NCBI GenBank assembly: GCA_032718865.1
Contig: JALUTQ010000032.1
Coordinates: 930,001-994,000 of the forward strand
DNA from: Tilletia caries
Taxonomy: Eukaryota > Basidiomycota > Exobasidiomycetes > Tilletiales > Tilletiaceae
Direction: 5' to 3'
DNA length: 64,000 nt
The notes under the pieces were generated by a model that did no database searches, was not told the origin of the DNA, and was given only the letters and a program-made list of their open reading frames with translations. Below, one piece after another: positions 1-10,529 of this stretch (position 1 is its first letter; each line of letters begins with the position of its first letter). The translations under genes were made by a program, and so were the position numbers.

Positions 1-886
1 AATCCGTCGAAGCGGCCAAGGACATCGAGCAGTGGTTCCTCGAGCACGGCTCCGTCGCACCGGGCGAACTCGCTGTCGAAGGTTTCGGCTGCGACGTCTC
101 CAACGAGGACGATGTCATTCGCGTGATGGACGATGTGAAGAAGCGCTTTGGCCGGATTGACGTCGTCGTCAACTCTGCGGGTATCGTAGAGAACTTCCCG
201 GCGACGCAGTACCCGACTCACAAGATGAAGAAGCTCTTTGATATCAATATCAATGGGTCGTACTACGTCGCACGCGAGGCTGGCAAGCACATGCTTGCTG
301 ATAACATCAAGGGATCCATCATTCTCATCGCGTCCATGAGTGCAGGTGTGGTCAACGTTCCCCAGCCCCAGGCTCCCTACAACGCTTCCAAGGGTAAGTT
401 TCTCTCCTTCTCCTCAACTTTGTTCTGATTCGATGTGTGAATCCTGGAACTTAACGACGCGTCTCCGATCACACACAGCCGCCGTCCGACACCTGGCGTC
501 CTCCATGGCAGTAGAATGGGCCAAGGCCGGCATCCGAGTGAACTCCCTCTCGCCCGGCTACATGCTCACCTCCCTCACCCGTACCATCCTCGAGGCCAGT
601 CCGGCCGGCAAGGAGCTCAAGGCGACCTGGGAGAACTTGACACCGATGGGTCGGATGGGCGAGCCGGAGGACCTGAAGGGCGCGGCGATCTATCTCGCCT
701 CGGACGCGTCGAGCTTTACGACGGGCACGGATCTGCTTGTTGACGGTGGTTATGTGAGTATCAGGGATCTCCCTTCCGTTCCTCGCCCCGGAGGCGCGGG
801 GGGTGAGCCACTTCCGAGTTGGCGCAAGCCGCTGACCTACCATTGTCCTCCTCCCCCATATTTTCACAAAACAGACCGCGACGTAA
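1..886 (+). CDS. Short-chain dehydrogenase/reductase, 5' end outside window
   Basis: C-terminal three exons of a classical NAD(P)-dependent SDR: 1-393, 479-753 and 875-886 (introns 394-478 GTAAGT..CACAG and 754-874 GTGAGT..AACAG); the last exon adds only three codons and the stop. Seen: a VVNSAG segment after the central beta strand, the catalytic Ser region (IASMSAG), the YNASK active site whose Tyr-x3-Lys ends at the first intron, the RVNSLSPGYM segment and a C-terminal DGGY. Reading starts in frame at base 3. The family oxidises or reduces sugars and polyols or other carbonyls in the cytosol. The tone of the sequence (DVSN, NINGSYYVAREAGKHM) resembles fungal arabinitol/sorbose/mannitol-type SDRs, but the substrate is inference. 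The N-terminal cofactor glycine motif lies upstream of the window. Confidence 0.9.
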
Positions 887-1239
887 ATTTCGGACACGTC
901 GTTCACAAGCCCGCATACACGGACAACACGGACAAGTCGCGTCACAATTCATTCTCTCCTTACGAAATCTTCCATATCTTTCTGGGCTCAAGGGCACCCC
1001 TATTTCCTTTCATCCCGATTCGACCCAGCACAGAAAACGTCAGCATGATGTGGGGAGGGAAACTGGGAAACACGCGTTTGCCTTCGGCCCATGTCTCGGA
1101 AAGGGCTGTCCTTTCCTCATCTAGACACGCGTGTGCTCGCACTTCCGCTTGACTCCTGTTTCTGGCCGTCTCCTGCTACTCGTATTTCATCATCTCTCCT
1201 TTTGAATCCATCTTAACGAGTCTCTTCGCAACTTCGCAG
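887..1239. other. Intergenic; may hold first exon of CNOT11
   Basis: Between the SDR stop and the first supported CNOT11 exon. Two adjacent ATGs at 1044-1049 and the splice-acceptor-like TTCGCAG ending at 1239 suggest that a short 5' coding exon of the next gene lies here, but I could not fix its donor site. Confidence 0.3.
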
Positions 1240-3497
1240 CGTCGCGACTCGCGGGCGCTCACGTTTGGGACAGCAACCAGAAGGTGCCGAGCAGGGAGCC
1301 GAGATGGCGTGCGAAACTCGCCAAAAAGATCTTCTCGCCTGGAAATTTTGAGGACCATATTTACGTAAGCACCTTTTGAGAACTCGCCGCATGGACGAGG
1401 TCCCAGCCAACCCAGGCTCAACCTGACTTGACAACAATTCCAACCCTCTAGGGTCACAAGTCGATGCGTGCCCCATACGACATCCATCCGGCGGTCCGGG
1501 ACGTGGACGACGACGAGGAGCTCCAGGATCTAGTCAGCCTCGCCGCCCATGCGCTGTCGAGCTTGTACAGCAAGGACGAGCACTTGCTGTCTTTCTCCTC
1601 CCCCCCCTCCTCCTCGACATCAACATCGATCAGCCGGACTGGGACATTGGCAGCGTTCTTGCTGAGCCCTTACATCTTACTCTCGTACTCGCTCCAGTCG
1701 ATCATCCTCACTTTCTACGCCTTCGTGCCCCATGAAGAACAGTTTTCCGCCCGGCTCGATATCTTGGTTCCCATCTTCCTTTCCAATGTTAAAATCCTCA
1801 CGAGCCCGTCTTCGTCTCCAGCTCCTTCCCCGGATACCACCACTTCTGCTGCCACGACTACGACGGTCCACTTTGCTCAAGCTCGCGTCGCTGTTATCCT
1901 GGCCGCATTGCAACTGCCTTACCTCGGAGCCCACTTCGCCGCCCAGCCGTTCTGCAACCTGATCAACGTCACCCTCGACCATTCCCGCACGCACACGCCT
2001 TCCGACTCGACCCTTCCCGAAAAATCAATAGGCCCTCTCCGGCTGCTTCTGGAAGCAATCGCTCCCCCCTCCGGGAACGGTCAGATCCGAAGTTTGTCGA
2101 CTGCCACGCCCTTTCAGATCGTCCTTCATGGACGGGTCATCAGTCATTCGCAAGAACTCGATCCGCACGAGTTTCAGACGCTGCATGAGTCTAGGGTCCG
2201 GACTGCGCTGAGGATCCTTGCCGATGCGACTACCCAGCCTGTCGGGCTACGAGACTCAAGAGTGAGTGAAATCTTGAGTCAACTTCTTTCTCTCGCTCAG
2301 ATTACCATCTTGCGCTGACTTCAGTGTCTTTGAAAATACATTTCCTCGCTGCTCGGGTCTTTGTCTCTCTTGTCCGGTATCAAAAACCTGCAAAGACGAT
2401 CAACGAAGTCCTCGCAGAACTCCACTTGCACGAAATCCGCTTCAGCCCAGCCTGTCTCGCCTTCCCCGCCCTGGCTGCTCGAAATCCGAATACAGCAATA
2501 CAAATCCTGACACGACTATGCGACCTTTCGTCCGCGGCCGAGGGCTCGACTATCCCTTCCAACGCGCCACATTCTGACGTCGATAACTCCATCCTACCGG
2601 ACCTCCTCGACGAACTTGCTCACACTCTCGACCCGTCCTCCTTACGTTCGCTCGACCTCGTCGTCCGGCTCGTCCGGGATCAGACACCGGCCTCATACTC
2701 ACTTCCCCTACACGACATTCAACCTCCTTCATCAACACCGGCGGCGCTCGTTCACTCCGCACTGGGCTTGCTCACGCAGATCGTCCTACTCGGCACGTTT
2801 TCACATCGATGTATGGACCGTCTGACGAAGGCGTCTAACGAGGAGCGTGCCCGGTCGGAGGGTCGCCGACGGGCGGGGGACCATTCGCAAGAGACGGTCT
2901 CCGGCGAGCGAGAAGACGGGGATGCGCGGAGCGTGCTCATCGGACGGGCTGTTCAAGATGCTATGGCGAACCTCTGGTCAGGCACCAGTGTGCTCGACGC
3001 TTGTATCACGGAGGGCGCTGTTCCGGTGCTCATGAAGGACTCAAACCTGAACAGCAGCAAGGGCAAGGGCAGGCTCGGGTCCGGGATCGACGATGGTGGA
3101 AAGGCTACCCTTCCGTACAGATTGGATCCTAGTCCGCAAATAGCAGACGAAATCGCCTGGGAACGGGAACTGCGCAATGTAAGTGCCTCCCACGAAGGGG
3201 GGTAAAGCACGATCTACTCAAAAATGCTCATCCCATCCTCTCTCTCTGCTCCCCATCTTCACACACCAGTTCTGCCAATTCGTCCGAGCCCTCCTCACAT
3301 CCGACACCATCCTCGCCTCCACCCGTCCGCCGACGCTGACACTGACGAGCGACGGTCACCCAACGGAGGCCCTATACGCGCATTCCCGATCCATCGCTGA
3401 GGCTGTGAGGATCGAGCTGCGGCAGTTCATGCTCGAGTATGGACGGTACAAGGCTGCGAATGAGATTCAGAAGCTTCTGTTCGATACCGAGGCTTGA
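1240..3497 (+). CDS. CNOT11: CCR4-NOT complex subunit 11 (CNOT11-like)
   Basis: Exons supported: (1240?)-1364, 1452-2262, 2325-3178 and 3270-3497; introns are short with GTAAGC, GTGAGT and GTAAGT donors, and phases agree across each junction. The exon at 2325 completes an ATG codon split by the intron. The C-terminal third matches the CNOT11 family: a segment LHEIRFSPACLAFPALAARN followed by a run on neighbours-in-isolation helices and the final block in which FCQFVRALL and AANEIQKLL correspond to the conserved end of CNOT11. In animals CNOT11 binds CNOT10 and the CNOT1 N-terminus, so a scaffold role in mRNA deadenylation in the cytoplasm is expected. The first coding exon is not resolved: a stop at 1203 closes the frame upstream and no in-frame ATG follows until 1464, so either an upstream exon splices to about 1240 or translation begins at 1464. 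Confidence 0.72.
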
Positions 3498-3808
3498 GGC
3501 TGTGGAGCTCCCGGGGGTTCCCTTGGGCGATTCGACGCGTGATGAACCTGGATTCATTCCCATCCCTCGACTGGGCACTTCTCCCTCGACGTCGTGCGTT
3601 TCGCTGCCTTCTTTCCCATGTCCTTATCACATACATACACGATTCTTTGCAAACATGAATTTATTTGGTCGACGCTGGGACGAGTGAGTGCTCAGAAGAT
3701 CTGCGTACAGAGCGCTGAGCAGAAGGGAGGGGAAGAAAAACTACAAAGCAGCTTCGAACGTGGGCCGTCGACCTGAAGCCTGAACGCCTGACGTCGAGGT
3801 GTTGAGGG
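3498..3808. other. Intergenic, 3' flank of CNOT11 and left flank of retroelement
   Basis: No gene seen. It ends at the left border of the tyrosine-recombinase element. Confidence 0.5.
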
Positions 3809-3963
3809 GGTGTCGGCCGTAGCCAGAACGGAGTTCGAATTTGCTCGGTCTATCTCTCGCCCAGAGAGGAGCGTGGCGGGAAGAAGCGCACCACCACATC
3901 GCGCACTCACCTTCCCGCACCGCCCTCACCCGCGCCCTCTCGAGTGTGCCTTCTTTTTTCTCC
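3809..3963 (+). repeat. Split direct repeat A1
   Basis: 155 bases identical to 8391-8545; begins GGTGTCGGCC and ends just upstream of the gag start. It forms the 5' terminus of the element. Confidence 0.9.
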
Positions 3964-3979
3964 ATCATTCATTTCTTCA

Positions 3980-5404
3980 ATGTCATCACCTTCTTTGCCC
4001 TTATCCTCCTCCTCGGGTCCTCCGCCTCGTCGCCGAAACTCGGACCCGACCTCTGTCCCATCCGCCGAATCCACGGCCCAGTATGGGATTACGCGCCTCC
4101 TCACGGAGAAGCCTGCTGTGGCACAGCTTGCCATGAAGCTTATGCGCCAGGGCTTCAGCGCACCCGATGCTCTTCGGGCAGCGCACATCCTGGACGAGGG
4201 ATCCAAGGACACCCCAGCGTGCGCCCCCACCGGATCAGCTCCGCCGCCGCCCAGCACCCCAGCAGCTATTCCCGCTCGGCAGCGTGCTGGATCGGTCCCG
4301 GCCAGCCCATCGCCCGAGAAGTCAAAGCGACGCCGTCAGGTCTACGACTCGGACGAAGACACACCCAGGGCACGACAGCGACTTCGCGCGCACTCGCCGC
4401 TGGAGTCAGATGCCTTGCCGTTCAAGATCAATCCGGAGGCCACCAACACCGCCGACATCAACGAGCTCTGGCCGGCGGCCTCAGCGGTCCGCAAGGTCAA
4501 GCGGTACGAGTACGTGGACCTCTGGTTCTTCACGGCCGAGGGATGCAAGGAAGCCCAGAAATCCCGCGACGACGGAAGGGAGGACGCCATGGTGGTCATG
4601 GCAGACGGCAGCTTGAAGCGAGCCAACACCGCGAGCGGCAGCCGTCTCGATTGGCATCTGACGACGCACGAGTTTTCATCGGCGGTCACGACATGGGTCA
4701 GAGTCGCCAAGCGGCTCAACCTCGACAGCGGCATCATTGCCTCGATGAAGTCGCTCAACGAGCAGATCCTGGAGCACCCGGACTGGGCTACCTCCCCGCA
4801 CGACCTCATGGAGTGGCACAGCCATCAGCGCAAGGCCTGGCCAAACCTGAGGGCCGATGGGAAACGCTTCCCGCTGGACAAGCTCGAACTAGTGCACTAT
4901 TTCAAGATTCAGATGCGTACCTCGCTAAACGCCAGTTCTACAGCTCTTCGACAGTCACAGGCGAGAGCGCACGGTCCCCCAGCAGCAGCTCCAGCGACTC
5001 TTCCCCCGCCCCAACCCACCCCGCGGTTCCAGCCACCCAGCCGCCCGCCCACGCAGCCCAGGGTGCCCATTCAGTCTGCTCCCACACAGGGATCGTCTCG
5101 GGACCATTCAGCACGGCCCTCGAACGGCGGACTCACACCGTGTCTACGTTGTGGCTCCCGCAAGCGGCACACCGTTTTGCAGTGCGCGCCGGAAAAGCGC
5201 TGCGACGGGTCAGCAATGTTGGTCGAAGCGAACCCTCGGTCCAAGACAGGAACAGGCATCCGCTTCCGGGACACCAAGGAATCAGTCTGCACGGCCTACA
5301 ACACCAGAGCCTGCCGGGAGGCATGCAGAGCCTCCCATCGCTGCACAGGTTGCGGAGGATCTGGGCACGGTCATATCGACTGCACGAGCGCGCCCCGAGA
5401 TTGA
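3980..5404 (+). CDS. Gag-like protein of Ngaro-type element
   Basis: About 474 residues if read from the ATG at 3980, the first one outside repeat A1; an in-frame ATG at 3944 inside A1 would add 12. The N-terminal third is Ser/Pro/Arg-rich, the middle is helical without recognisable domain, followed by a Pro/Gln-rich linker. The C-terminus has two Cys-rich modules, one beginning CLRCGSRKRH and one ending CTGCGGSGHGHIDC, suited to nucleic-acid binding as in DIRS/Ngaro Gag. The frame overlaps the start of the reverse-transcriptase frame by about 250 bases, with a +1 relation between them. Confidence 0.75.
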   Translation: MSSPSLPLSSSSGPPPRRRNSDPTSVPSAESTAQYGITRLLTEKPAVAQLAMKLMRQGFSAPDALRAAHILDEGSKDTPACAPTGSAPPPPSTPAAIPARQRAGSVPASPSPEKSKRRRQVYDSDEDTPRARQRLRAHSPLESDALPFKINPEATNTADINELWPAASAVRKVKRYEYVDLWFFTAEGCKEAQKSRDDGREDAMVVMADGSLKRANTASGSRLDWHLTTHEFSSAVTTWVRVAKRLNLDSGIIASMKSLNEQILEHPDWATSPHDLMEWHSHQRKAWPNLRADGKRFPLDKLELVHYFKIQMRTSLNASSTALRQSQARAHGPPAAAPATLPPPQPTPRFQPPSRPPTQPRVPIQSAPTQGSSRDHSARPSNGGLTPCLRCGSRKRHTVLQCAPEKRCDGSAMLVEANPRSKTGTGIRFRDTKESVCTAYNTRACREACRASHRCTGCGGSGHGHIDCTSAPRD

Positions 5405-6967
5405 GCTGCGATCGCTCGGACCCACACCTCTGCTCGCTGACGGATGGGAAGACGCCTTGCGCACCACCCACCTCACCTCCACGTACCCCACAATCGTGGA
5501 TGGCATTCGCCATGGCTTCCGGGTGGGCATGCCCACGATCGAACACACCTTCGCCCCCCCCAATCACGGGTCAGCGGAGAAGGATCCAGCGACAGTGGAG
5601 GAGAAGATTGGGAAAGAGGTGGCAGCGGGCAGATACGTTGGACCACTCACCCGTGACGAGTGCACGCCTCTGGTGGGGGGTCCCTTCCAGTCTTCCCCAA
5701 TCGCACTCGTCCCCAAAGCTGGTGCCGACGGGTGGAGGTTCATACAGGACTGCAGCTTCCCACAAAACGATCCCAAGCAGCCATCGATCAATGCACGAAT
5801 CGACGCCGACGACTGGCCATGCGTTTACTCCGGAATCAGAGCCGCCATCTGGCAGCTTCCGTGACGCCTCCCAGTACCCTTCCCATGCTTCCTATGCCCC
5901 CCCCCCCCCCCTTCCTCTGCGCCTCCGGCATTCAAGCTACGTATCTTCTCATTGCCTTACCCATCGAATGAACTGGCTGACGTCGCTTTCATCCCTGTCC
6001 CGCTCCTACAGATCCTCAGTCTCCCACCGTCGGCACACTGGCGGCAGCTCCCTCAGCCGCAGGCCCTGACGACTGGGCTTACACCCTCGCCGACGTGGAC
6101 CAAGTGTGCAGCCCCTTGGGGGTGCCGTGGTCACCGGAGAAAGAACAAGGTTTTTCGGGCACAGTCACCTTTGCCGGCATTCAGTTCGACATTGCGGCCC
6201 GAGAGATGTCCCTCTCCCCCACCCGCACCAGCGCATACCTCTCAGACTGCCAGGCATGGCTGGGACGATCGCGGCACACCAAGTCGCAAGCCGAGCGCCT
6301 GCTTGGCCGGCTGCAGTTCGCGTGTTGCGTGGTTCCCTGCGGCCGCCCATACCTCACCGGTCTCATCGACTTTGTCGCACTGCATAGCCGCTCGGGCCAG
6401 CACCGCAACTCCGACCTGGTTGCCCGCTTCCCCAATGCTCGCGTTCGGAAAGACGTACGGTGGTGGGCGGAAGAACTCGGACAGCCGCGCGTGGCCCGTC
6501 TTTTCCACAACGACCTGTCGCTCGCCAATCCCGGCCTCTACACTGATGCGTGCGATTTTGGCGCTGGGGTTGTGCTGGGCGAGCTGGAAGCAGCCTATGT
6601 GTTCACGCGTGGGTGGCGTGCAGAGGGACGGGACATCATGTGGGCAGAGGCGGTGGGCGCAGAGTTGGGACTGCTGCACCTTATCGCTGCCGGCTTCCAC
6701 GACCAGCGTGTGGTGTTATACATCGACAACACCTCCGTGGAGGGCGGCCTCAGACGCGGCCGAATCCGCAATGAGGCAGCTAACCTCTGCATTGAGCGCT
6801 TCTTACACGCCGGAGCAAGGCACAACCTGGAGCTCGTCCCACTCCGAGTCGTCACCGACGAGAATCCGGCCGACGGCCCATCGCGCGGCGCAGCGTCCGT
6901 CTTCGGCCCGCTCCCCAGCATTCCCCTACCAGCAGCGCTTGCAGCTCACGTTCGGCGCGTACGTTGA
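5151..6967 (+). pseudogene. Reverse transcriptase-RNase H, RT palm missing
   Basis: The first open stretch (to 5864) carries the RT fingers: LLADGWEDAL, SPIALVPKAG and a WRFIQDCSFPQ motif. It stops right after IWQLP. A second stretch in another frame (about 6013-6967) resumes with a segment typical of the RT thumb/connection (VCSPLGVPWSPEK, VTFAGIQFD) and then RNase H, with YTDACDFGAG, a WAEAVGAELGLL glutamate, VLYIDNTSV and a C-terminal ENPADGPSRG. The 150 or so bases between hold a C15 run and no polymerase motif in any frame; the Y/F-x-D-D catalytic block that belongs there is absent. An intron-like GTGACG..CTACAG (5862-6012) could join the halves but would not restore the palm. Deletion is the simplest reading. 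Confidence 0.75.
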
Positions 6968-6968
6968 T

Positions 6969-8156
6969 CCGTACCGCTGCCACCATCACATCGGCAGCTC
7001 TTCTCCCTCCTCCCGTTCTCAGCAAGCCCAGCCTCGGCCTCACGCTGGCTCCAGCACAGGCGCAACGGCGAACCGGCGCCGGTTTCCACGTCCGCCGCCC
7101 TCTTCCCCCCTCCTCATCACACCGCTCCCAGCAGCAGCCGGCCTCTCAGCTGCGCGTCTCGACGCTCCACTGCTCTTTGCCGGCCTGGAGGACGCTCGGC
7201 TGGCGTGGCTGTTCGAGAGCGCCTTCGCGCCGAAGACCTTGGAGGGATACGGCTGCGGGGTGAACCGCTTCGTCTCCTGGTGCGTTGCGCGTGGCGTTCC
7301 CGAGCGCGAGCGACGCCCGGCCTCGGAGGATCTGCTCTGTCGCTTCATCGCCAGCCTCGCTGGGACCGTCACTGGGCAATACATCGGCAAAATTATTTCA
7401 GCAATTGGCGCGTGGCACAAAATGCACGGAGCGCCGTGGACTTTCCAGCCTGGGTCTCGTCTTTCTCTCGTGCTACGAGGTGCCGTCAATGTCACGCCCG
7501 CATCCCTTCGTCGCCCCCGTCGCGCCCCATATACCCCCGAACATTTGCGCGCGCTCTTCGCCCATTTGGATCTCAACGAGCCGAAGGACGCCGCCGTCTG
7601 GGCGTGTGCGCTGACGGCGTTTTGGGCCCTTGCGCGCATCGGCGAAGTGACTACGCCCACGCAGAAGGACTTCAACACGGCCGTGCACGTCACCCGTGCC
7701 GGCTTTGTGGACGGCGGCGAGGGTCCCGGCGCGCTTTCCCTTCCCTGGACCAAAACTACCCGCTCTGCGGGCGCAACCATCTCGCTTCACCGCCATGCGC
7801 ACGATCTGTGCCCGGTCGCCGCCGTAAGGGCACATTTCCTGGTCAACCCTGCTCCCTCCCACGCGGCACTGTTCGCTTACCGGCAGCGTGGGCGCATTGT
7901 CCCACTCAGTCGGTCGGTGCTACTGACGCGGCTCAGCGTCGCCGCTAAGGCAGCGGGCGTCCCGGTCCTCCACGGCCACTCCTTCCGCATCGGCGGCTGC
8001 ACGGAGCTGCTCCTCCGCGGCACCGCGATTGAGGATGTGAAGGCACACGGCCGATGGCGGTCGGACGCGTGGACCACATACGTGCGCAACCACCGCCTGG
8101 TGTTCGGTGCCCGCCTAGCCCCGCTGCCCGAGATTCGTTCCGCGCTGGGGGCTTAG
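6969..8156 (+). CDS. Tyrosine recombinase of Ngaro-type element
   Basis: Recognisable from about 7140 (an SAM-like N-terminal domain, FAPKTLEGYGCGVNRF) to the stop. Catalytic residues seen in order: Arg in ALARIGEV, the H-x-x-R box in HGHSFRIGG, GRW, and the nucleophilic Tyr in WTTYVRN. These belong to the DIRS/Crypton branch of tyrosine recombinases, which recombine circular DNA into the genome without a staggered-cut duplication. No ATG exists in frame between the RNase H stop and the domain, and the frame is open far upstream, so expression by splicing, reinitiation at a non-AUG codon or frameshift from the RNase H frame is implied. The ORF itself is intact. Confidence 0.85.
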   Translation, partial: PYRCHHHIGSSSPSSRSQQAQPRPHAGSSTGATANRRRFPRPPPSSPLLITPLPAAAGLSAARLDAPLLFAGLEDARLAWLFESAFAPKTLEGYGCGVNRFVSWCVARGVPERERRPASEDLLCRFIASLAGTVTGQYIGKIISAIGAWHKMHGAPWTFQPGSRLSLVLRGAVNVTPASLRRPRRAPYTPEHLRALFAHLDLNEPKDAAVWACALTAFWALARIGEVTTPTQKDFNTAVHVTRAGFVDGGEGPGALSLPWTKTTRSAGATISLHRHAHDLCPVAAVRAHFLVNPAPSHAALFAYRQRGRIVPLSRSVLLTRLSVAAKAAGVPVLHGHSFRIGGCTELLLRGTAIEDVKAHGRWRSDAWTTYVRNHRLVFGARLAPLPEIRSALGA

Positions 8157-8280
8157 TCCCCTTCTGCCCCACACCCGAAGGTGTACACACAACGTCGGGC
8201 TCGGCAACCGCCTACTCTTCCACAATGGCGACTCGACTCCTCACGCGGCGTTCCCCTTGCCCGCCTAGATACCTCGGGGA

Positions 8281-8391
8281 GCTCGGTCGTCGAGCCGTTT
8301 TTCACCCAGACTCATCGCGAGTCTCAGCCCCAATTTCATGCATCATCATCATCATCCATTGCAGACCACGAGACAAGCGCGGGTGCGAGAG
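8281..8391 (+). repeat. Split direct repeat B1
   Basis: 111 bases repeated at 8736-8846 with one C/T difference; abuts A2 directly. Confidence 0.9.
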
Positions 8392-8545
8392 GTGTCGGCC
8401 GTAGCCAGAACGGAGTTCGAATTTGCTCGGTCTATCTCTCGCCCAGAGAGGAGCGTGGCGGGAAGAAGCGCACCACCACATCGCGCACTCACCTTCCCGC
8501 ACCGCCCTCACCCGCGCCCTCTCGAGTGTGCCTTCTTTTTTCTCC
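8391..8545 (+). repeat. Split direct repeat A2
   Basis: Identical to A1; overlaps the last base of B1. Confidence 0.9.
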
Positions 8546-8735
8546 CACCCTCCCACCCTTCATCGTTGACCGGTACCACACACGGTGCGATCGGCTCTCG
8601 GATTCCACGACTCTGCTTCTCCTTCCCTCGCCCTTCTCGGCTCTCTCCTATTCTCTTGTCCGATTCCCTGTTTCCCCTTTTCTTGTACCTTGCTGGAGTC
8701 CTGGAACGACGACCGCCGGGTGGTCCCACCCACCC

Positions 8736-8846
8736 GCTCGGTCGTCGAGCCGTTTTTCACCCAGACTCATCGCGAGTCTTAGCCCCAATTTCATGCATCA
8801 TCATCATCATCCATTGCAGACCACGAGACAAGCGCGGGTGCGAGAG
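8736..8846 (+). repeat. Split direct repeat B2, 3' end of element
   Basis: Second copy of B1, 190 bases after A2. The shared sequence ends GGGTGCGAGAG. Confidence 0.9.
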
Positions 8847-9018
8847 ATACAAGCAGCGAGTAGAGAGAGGCATCGAAAGGCAAATTTGACTATCAAAGGG
8901 CAGATGCAGAATCTGAGAGGAAGGAGAAACAGGACGAAGAATGGAAGCAGTTAAGCAGCGAGGAAGGTAAGGTGGGAATATGTTGAAATGCAAGGGGCGG
9001 AAAGCGGGAGGTCCCACG

Positions 9019-9774
9019 TCAGCAGTACGCTTGCAAGTCGTCATGGATCTCCGAGCAGCACTCCTTGCCCTTGCCACCTTCGTCTCCACAACTGCATGGA
9101 GGAACCCGACAATCTGTACCCTTGCGGACGTCGTCGCCTTCTTCTTCGAGCTTGACCCTCGTCGCCGTTGAAAGCTCCTCACCGCATTTGCCGCTGCCGC
9201 TGCCGCTGTCGCTGCCAGTCGCAGGGACGGCGACGTCTGATCGCACGTCGGCGGGAGCAACACGTCGGGCGGGAGCATCACGCCGGTAGATGACCTTGAT
9301 AATCGGCGTGTGGATGGACTCGTGATAGCCCTTGGGCCAGAAAAGGCGCAGGAAACCATTGACATCCTTGTCTGCGCAATTGAATGGGTAAGAATGTTGA
9401 AATTTGAAAGTTCAAAGTGACCAAAAAAAAAAAGAAAAGAACAGAAACGTACCTGTTCGCAAGTACATCTCCCGCCCTTCCAACGCGCTGGCACTGCTGG
9501 GGTCTAAGCCCAACGCCTGCCCCGAACCGGCCGGGATCGTCCAGGACATGGTCGTCCGGCGCGACTCCGGCCAATCCTCGCCGTACAGTTCCGCCGCTCG
9601 CTCGTCGCCGACATCCTCCACGACCTGCTCGAATTGATTAAAGGTCAGGGTGGCGTCCGGGTCAGGAATTCGGGGCCGACGGATGTCCTCGTCGTTCTTG
9701 GGGTCGGTATGATGAGCCGCTCCCTTTGGGGACGAGCTGGTCTTGGAGCTCAGCCATCCGGTGGCGATACTCAT
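9019..9774 (-). CDS. Hypothetical protein with Cys-rich tail
   Basis: Two exons, 9453-9774 and 9019-9371, separated by an 81-base intron with GTACGT donor and GCGCAG acceptor; joined length 224 residues. The core around the junction (DATLTFNQFEQVVEDV, DVNGFLRLFWPKGYHES, PIIKVIYRR) looks conserved but I do not recognise the family. The tail is acidic and Ser/Gly-rich and ends with several Cys (RVPPCSCGDE, KECCSEIHDD). The frame stays open upstream, so ATGs at 9876 or farther are possible starts; 9774 was chosen because the residues before it are low-complexity. It lies head-to-tail with exportin-4. Confidence 0.55.
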
Positions 9775-10529
9775 CGGGGCCGAGGACGAGTTCGGGTGGA
9801 AGGGAAGCGGGAACAGGTCGAGGAGACTGAAGACCCGGAGCTCCCTGTCGTACTTCCCGCCGCCCGTGTGGACCATATCGAAGAAGATGATTGGGTACAG
9901 CATGCTGTTGTTGTTGAGGAGGAGTAATGGATCTGTTACTAGGAGGTGAGAGGTGGGGGAGATGGGTGTAGAAAGGAGAAGGGGGGGGGGGGGGGAAAGG
10001 TGAGAGTGAAGGAGGGAACGTTGAGGAAAGGAAGACGGTGGTGAGGATTCAGACTGGTCATCGCAATCAAGCAAGTCAGGGGTCCACTTTTTCACACGGT
10101 GAGGCGACCATGATGAGATCTTGCTTGCTGATTGCCGCTGTCTCTCACTCAGTCTCGCGCGCCGCGATGAAGCGTAATTCCCTCCGACGGTACTCTTTGG
10201 GAGCTGGGAGCTGGGAGAAGTGTGAAAGCGTTGCCATTCTACTGAAGGTGGGAAACGTCCAGGTGGGGTATGATGCTGTAGCACGAGGGAGCATTTTGGG
10301 TCGGGGAATTAACGACAACAAACTTGGACTGCAAGTTCGTGGGTGGAGAGGGCACCTGAAGTGGGGAAGGAGACGCAGACCCTGTGTGGTGTGAGGTCAG
10401 GCGCGGTATTAAAAGAGTCGAGTAGTTGAGGGGGAAAGCCGACCTTTTGAAGTATACCGCATAGAGGTGTGTCAGTCTGGGGGATGAGATGGTAGAAGAG
10501 ATGGTGTTGAACAGATGTTCAGTTGTCCT
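9775..10529. other. Intergenic between hypothetical gene and exportin-4
   Basis: Holds a G-run near 9981-9995 and purine-rich stretches on the plus strand. No convincing gene; it should contain the promoter of the minus-strand gene to its left and the 3' end of exportin-4. Confidence 0.5.

Larger units (their letters stand above)
3809..8846 (+). mobile_element. Ngaro/PAT-like tyrosine-recombinase retrotransposon
   Basis: Order seen: A1 repeat, gag-like ORF with Cys-rich fingers, reverse transcriptase/RNase H, tyrosine recombinase, then B1-A2-B2. A1 and A2 are identical over 155 bases; B1 and B2 are 111 bases and differ at one base. This split direct repeat arrangement is diagnostic of the Ngaro/PAT group of DIRS-order retrotransposons, which integrate as circles through a tyrosine recombinase rather than a DDE integrase, so no target duplication is expected and none is obvious. 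The three ORFs lie in different frames and overlap or abut. The reverse transcriptase lacks its palm, so this copy is probably not autonomous although its repeats are almost unchanged. Confidence 0.88.

Noticed and set aside
3841..6069. Open frame of over 700 codons across the Ngaro gag region
   Set aside because: It overlaps the gag and RT frames in a third frame, is Ser/Pro/Arg-rich without motifs, and is explained by GC-rich shadow coding.
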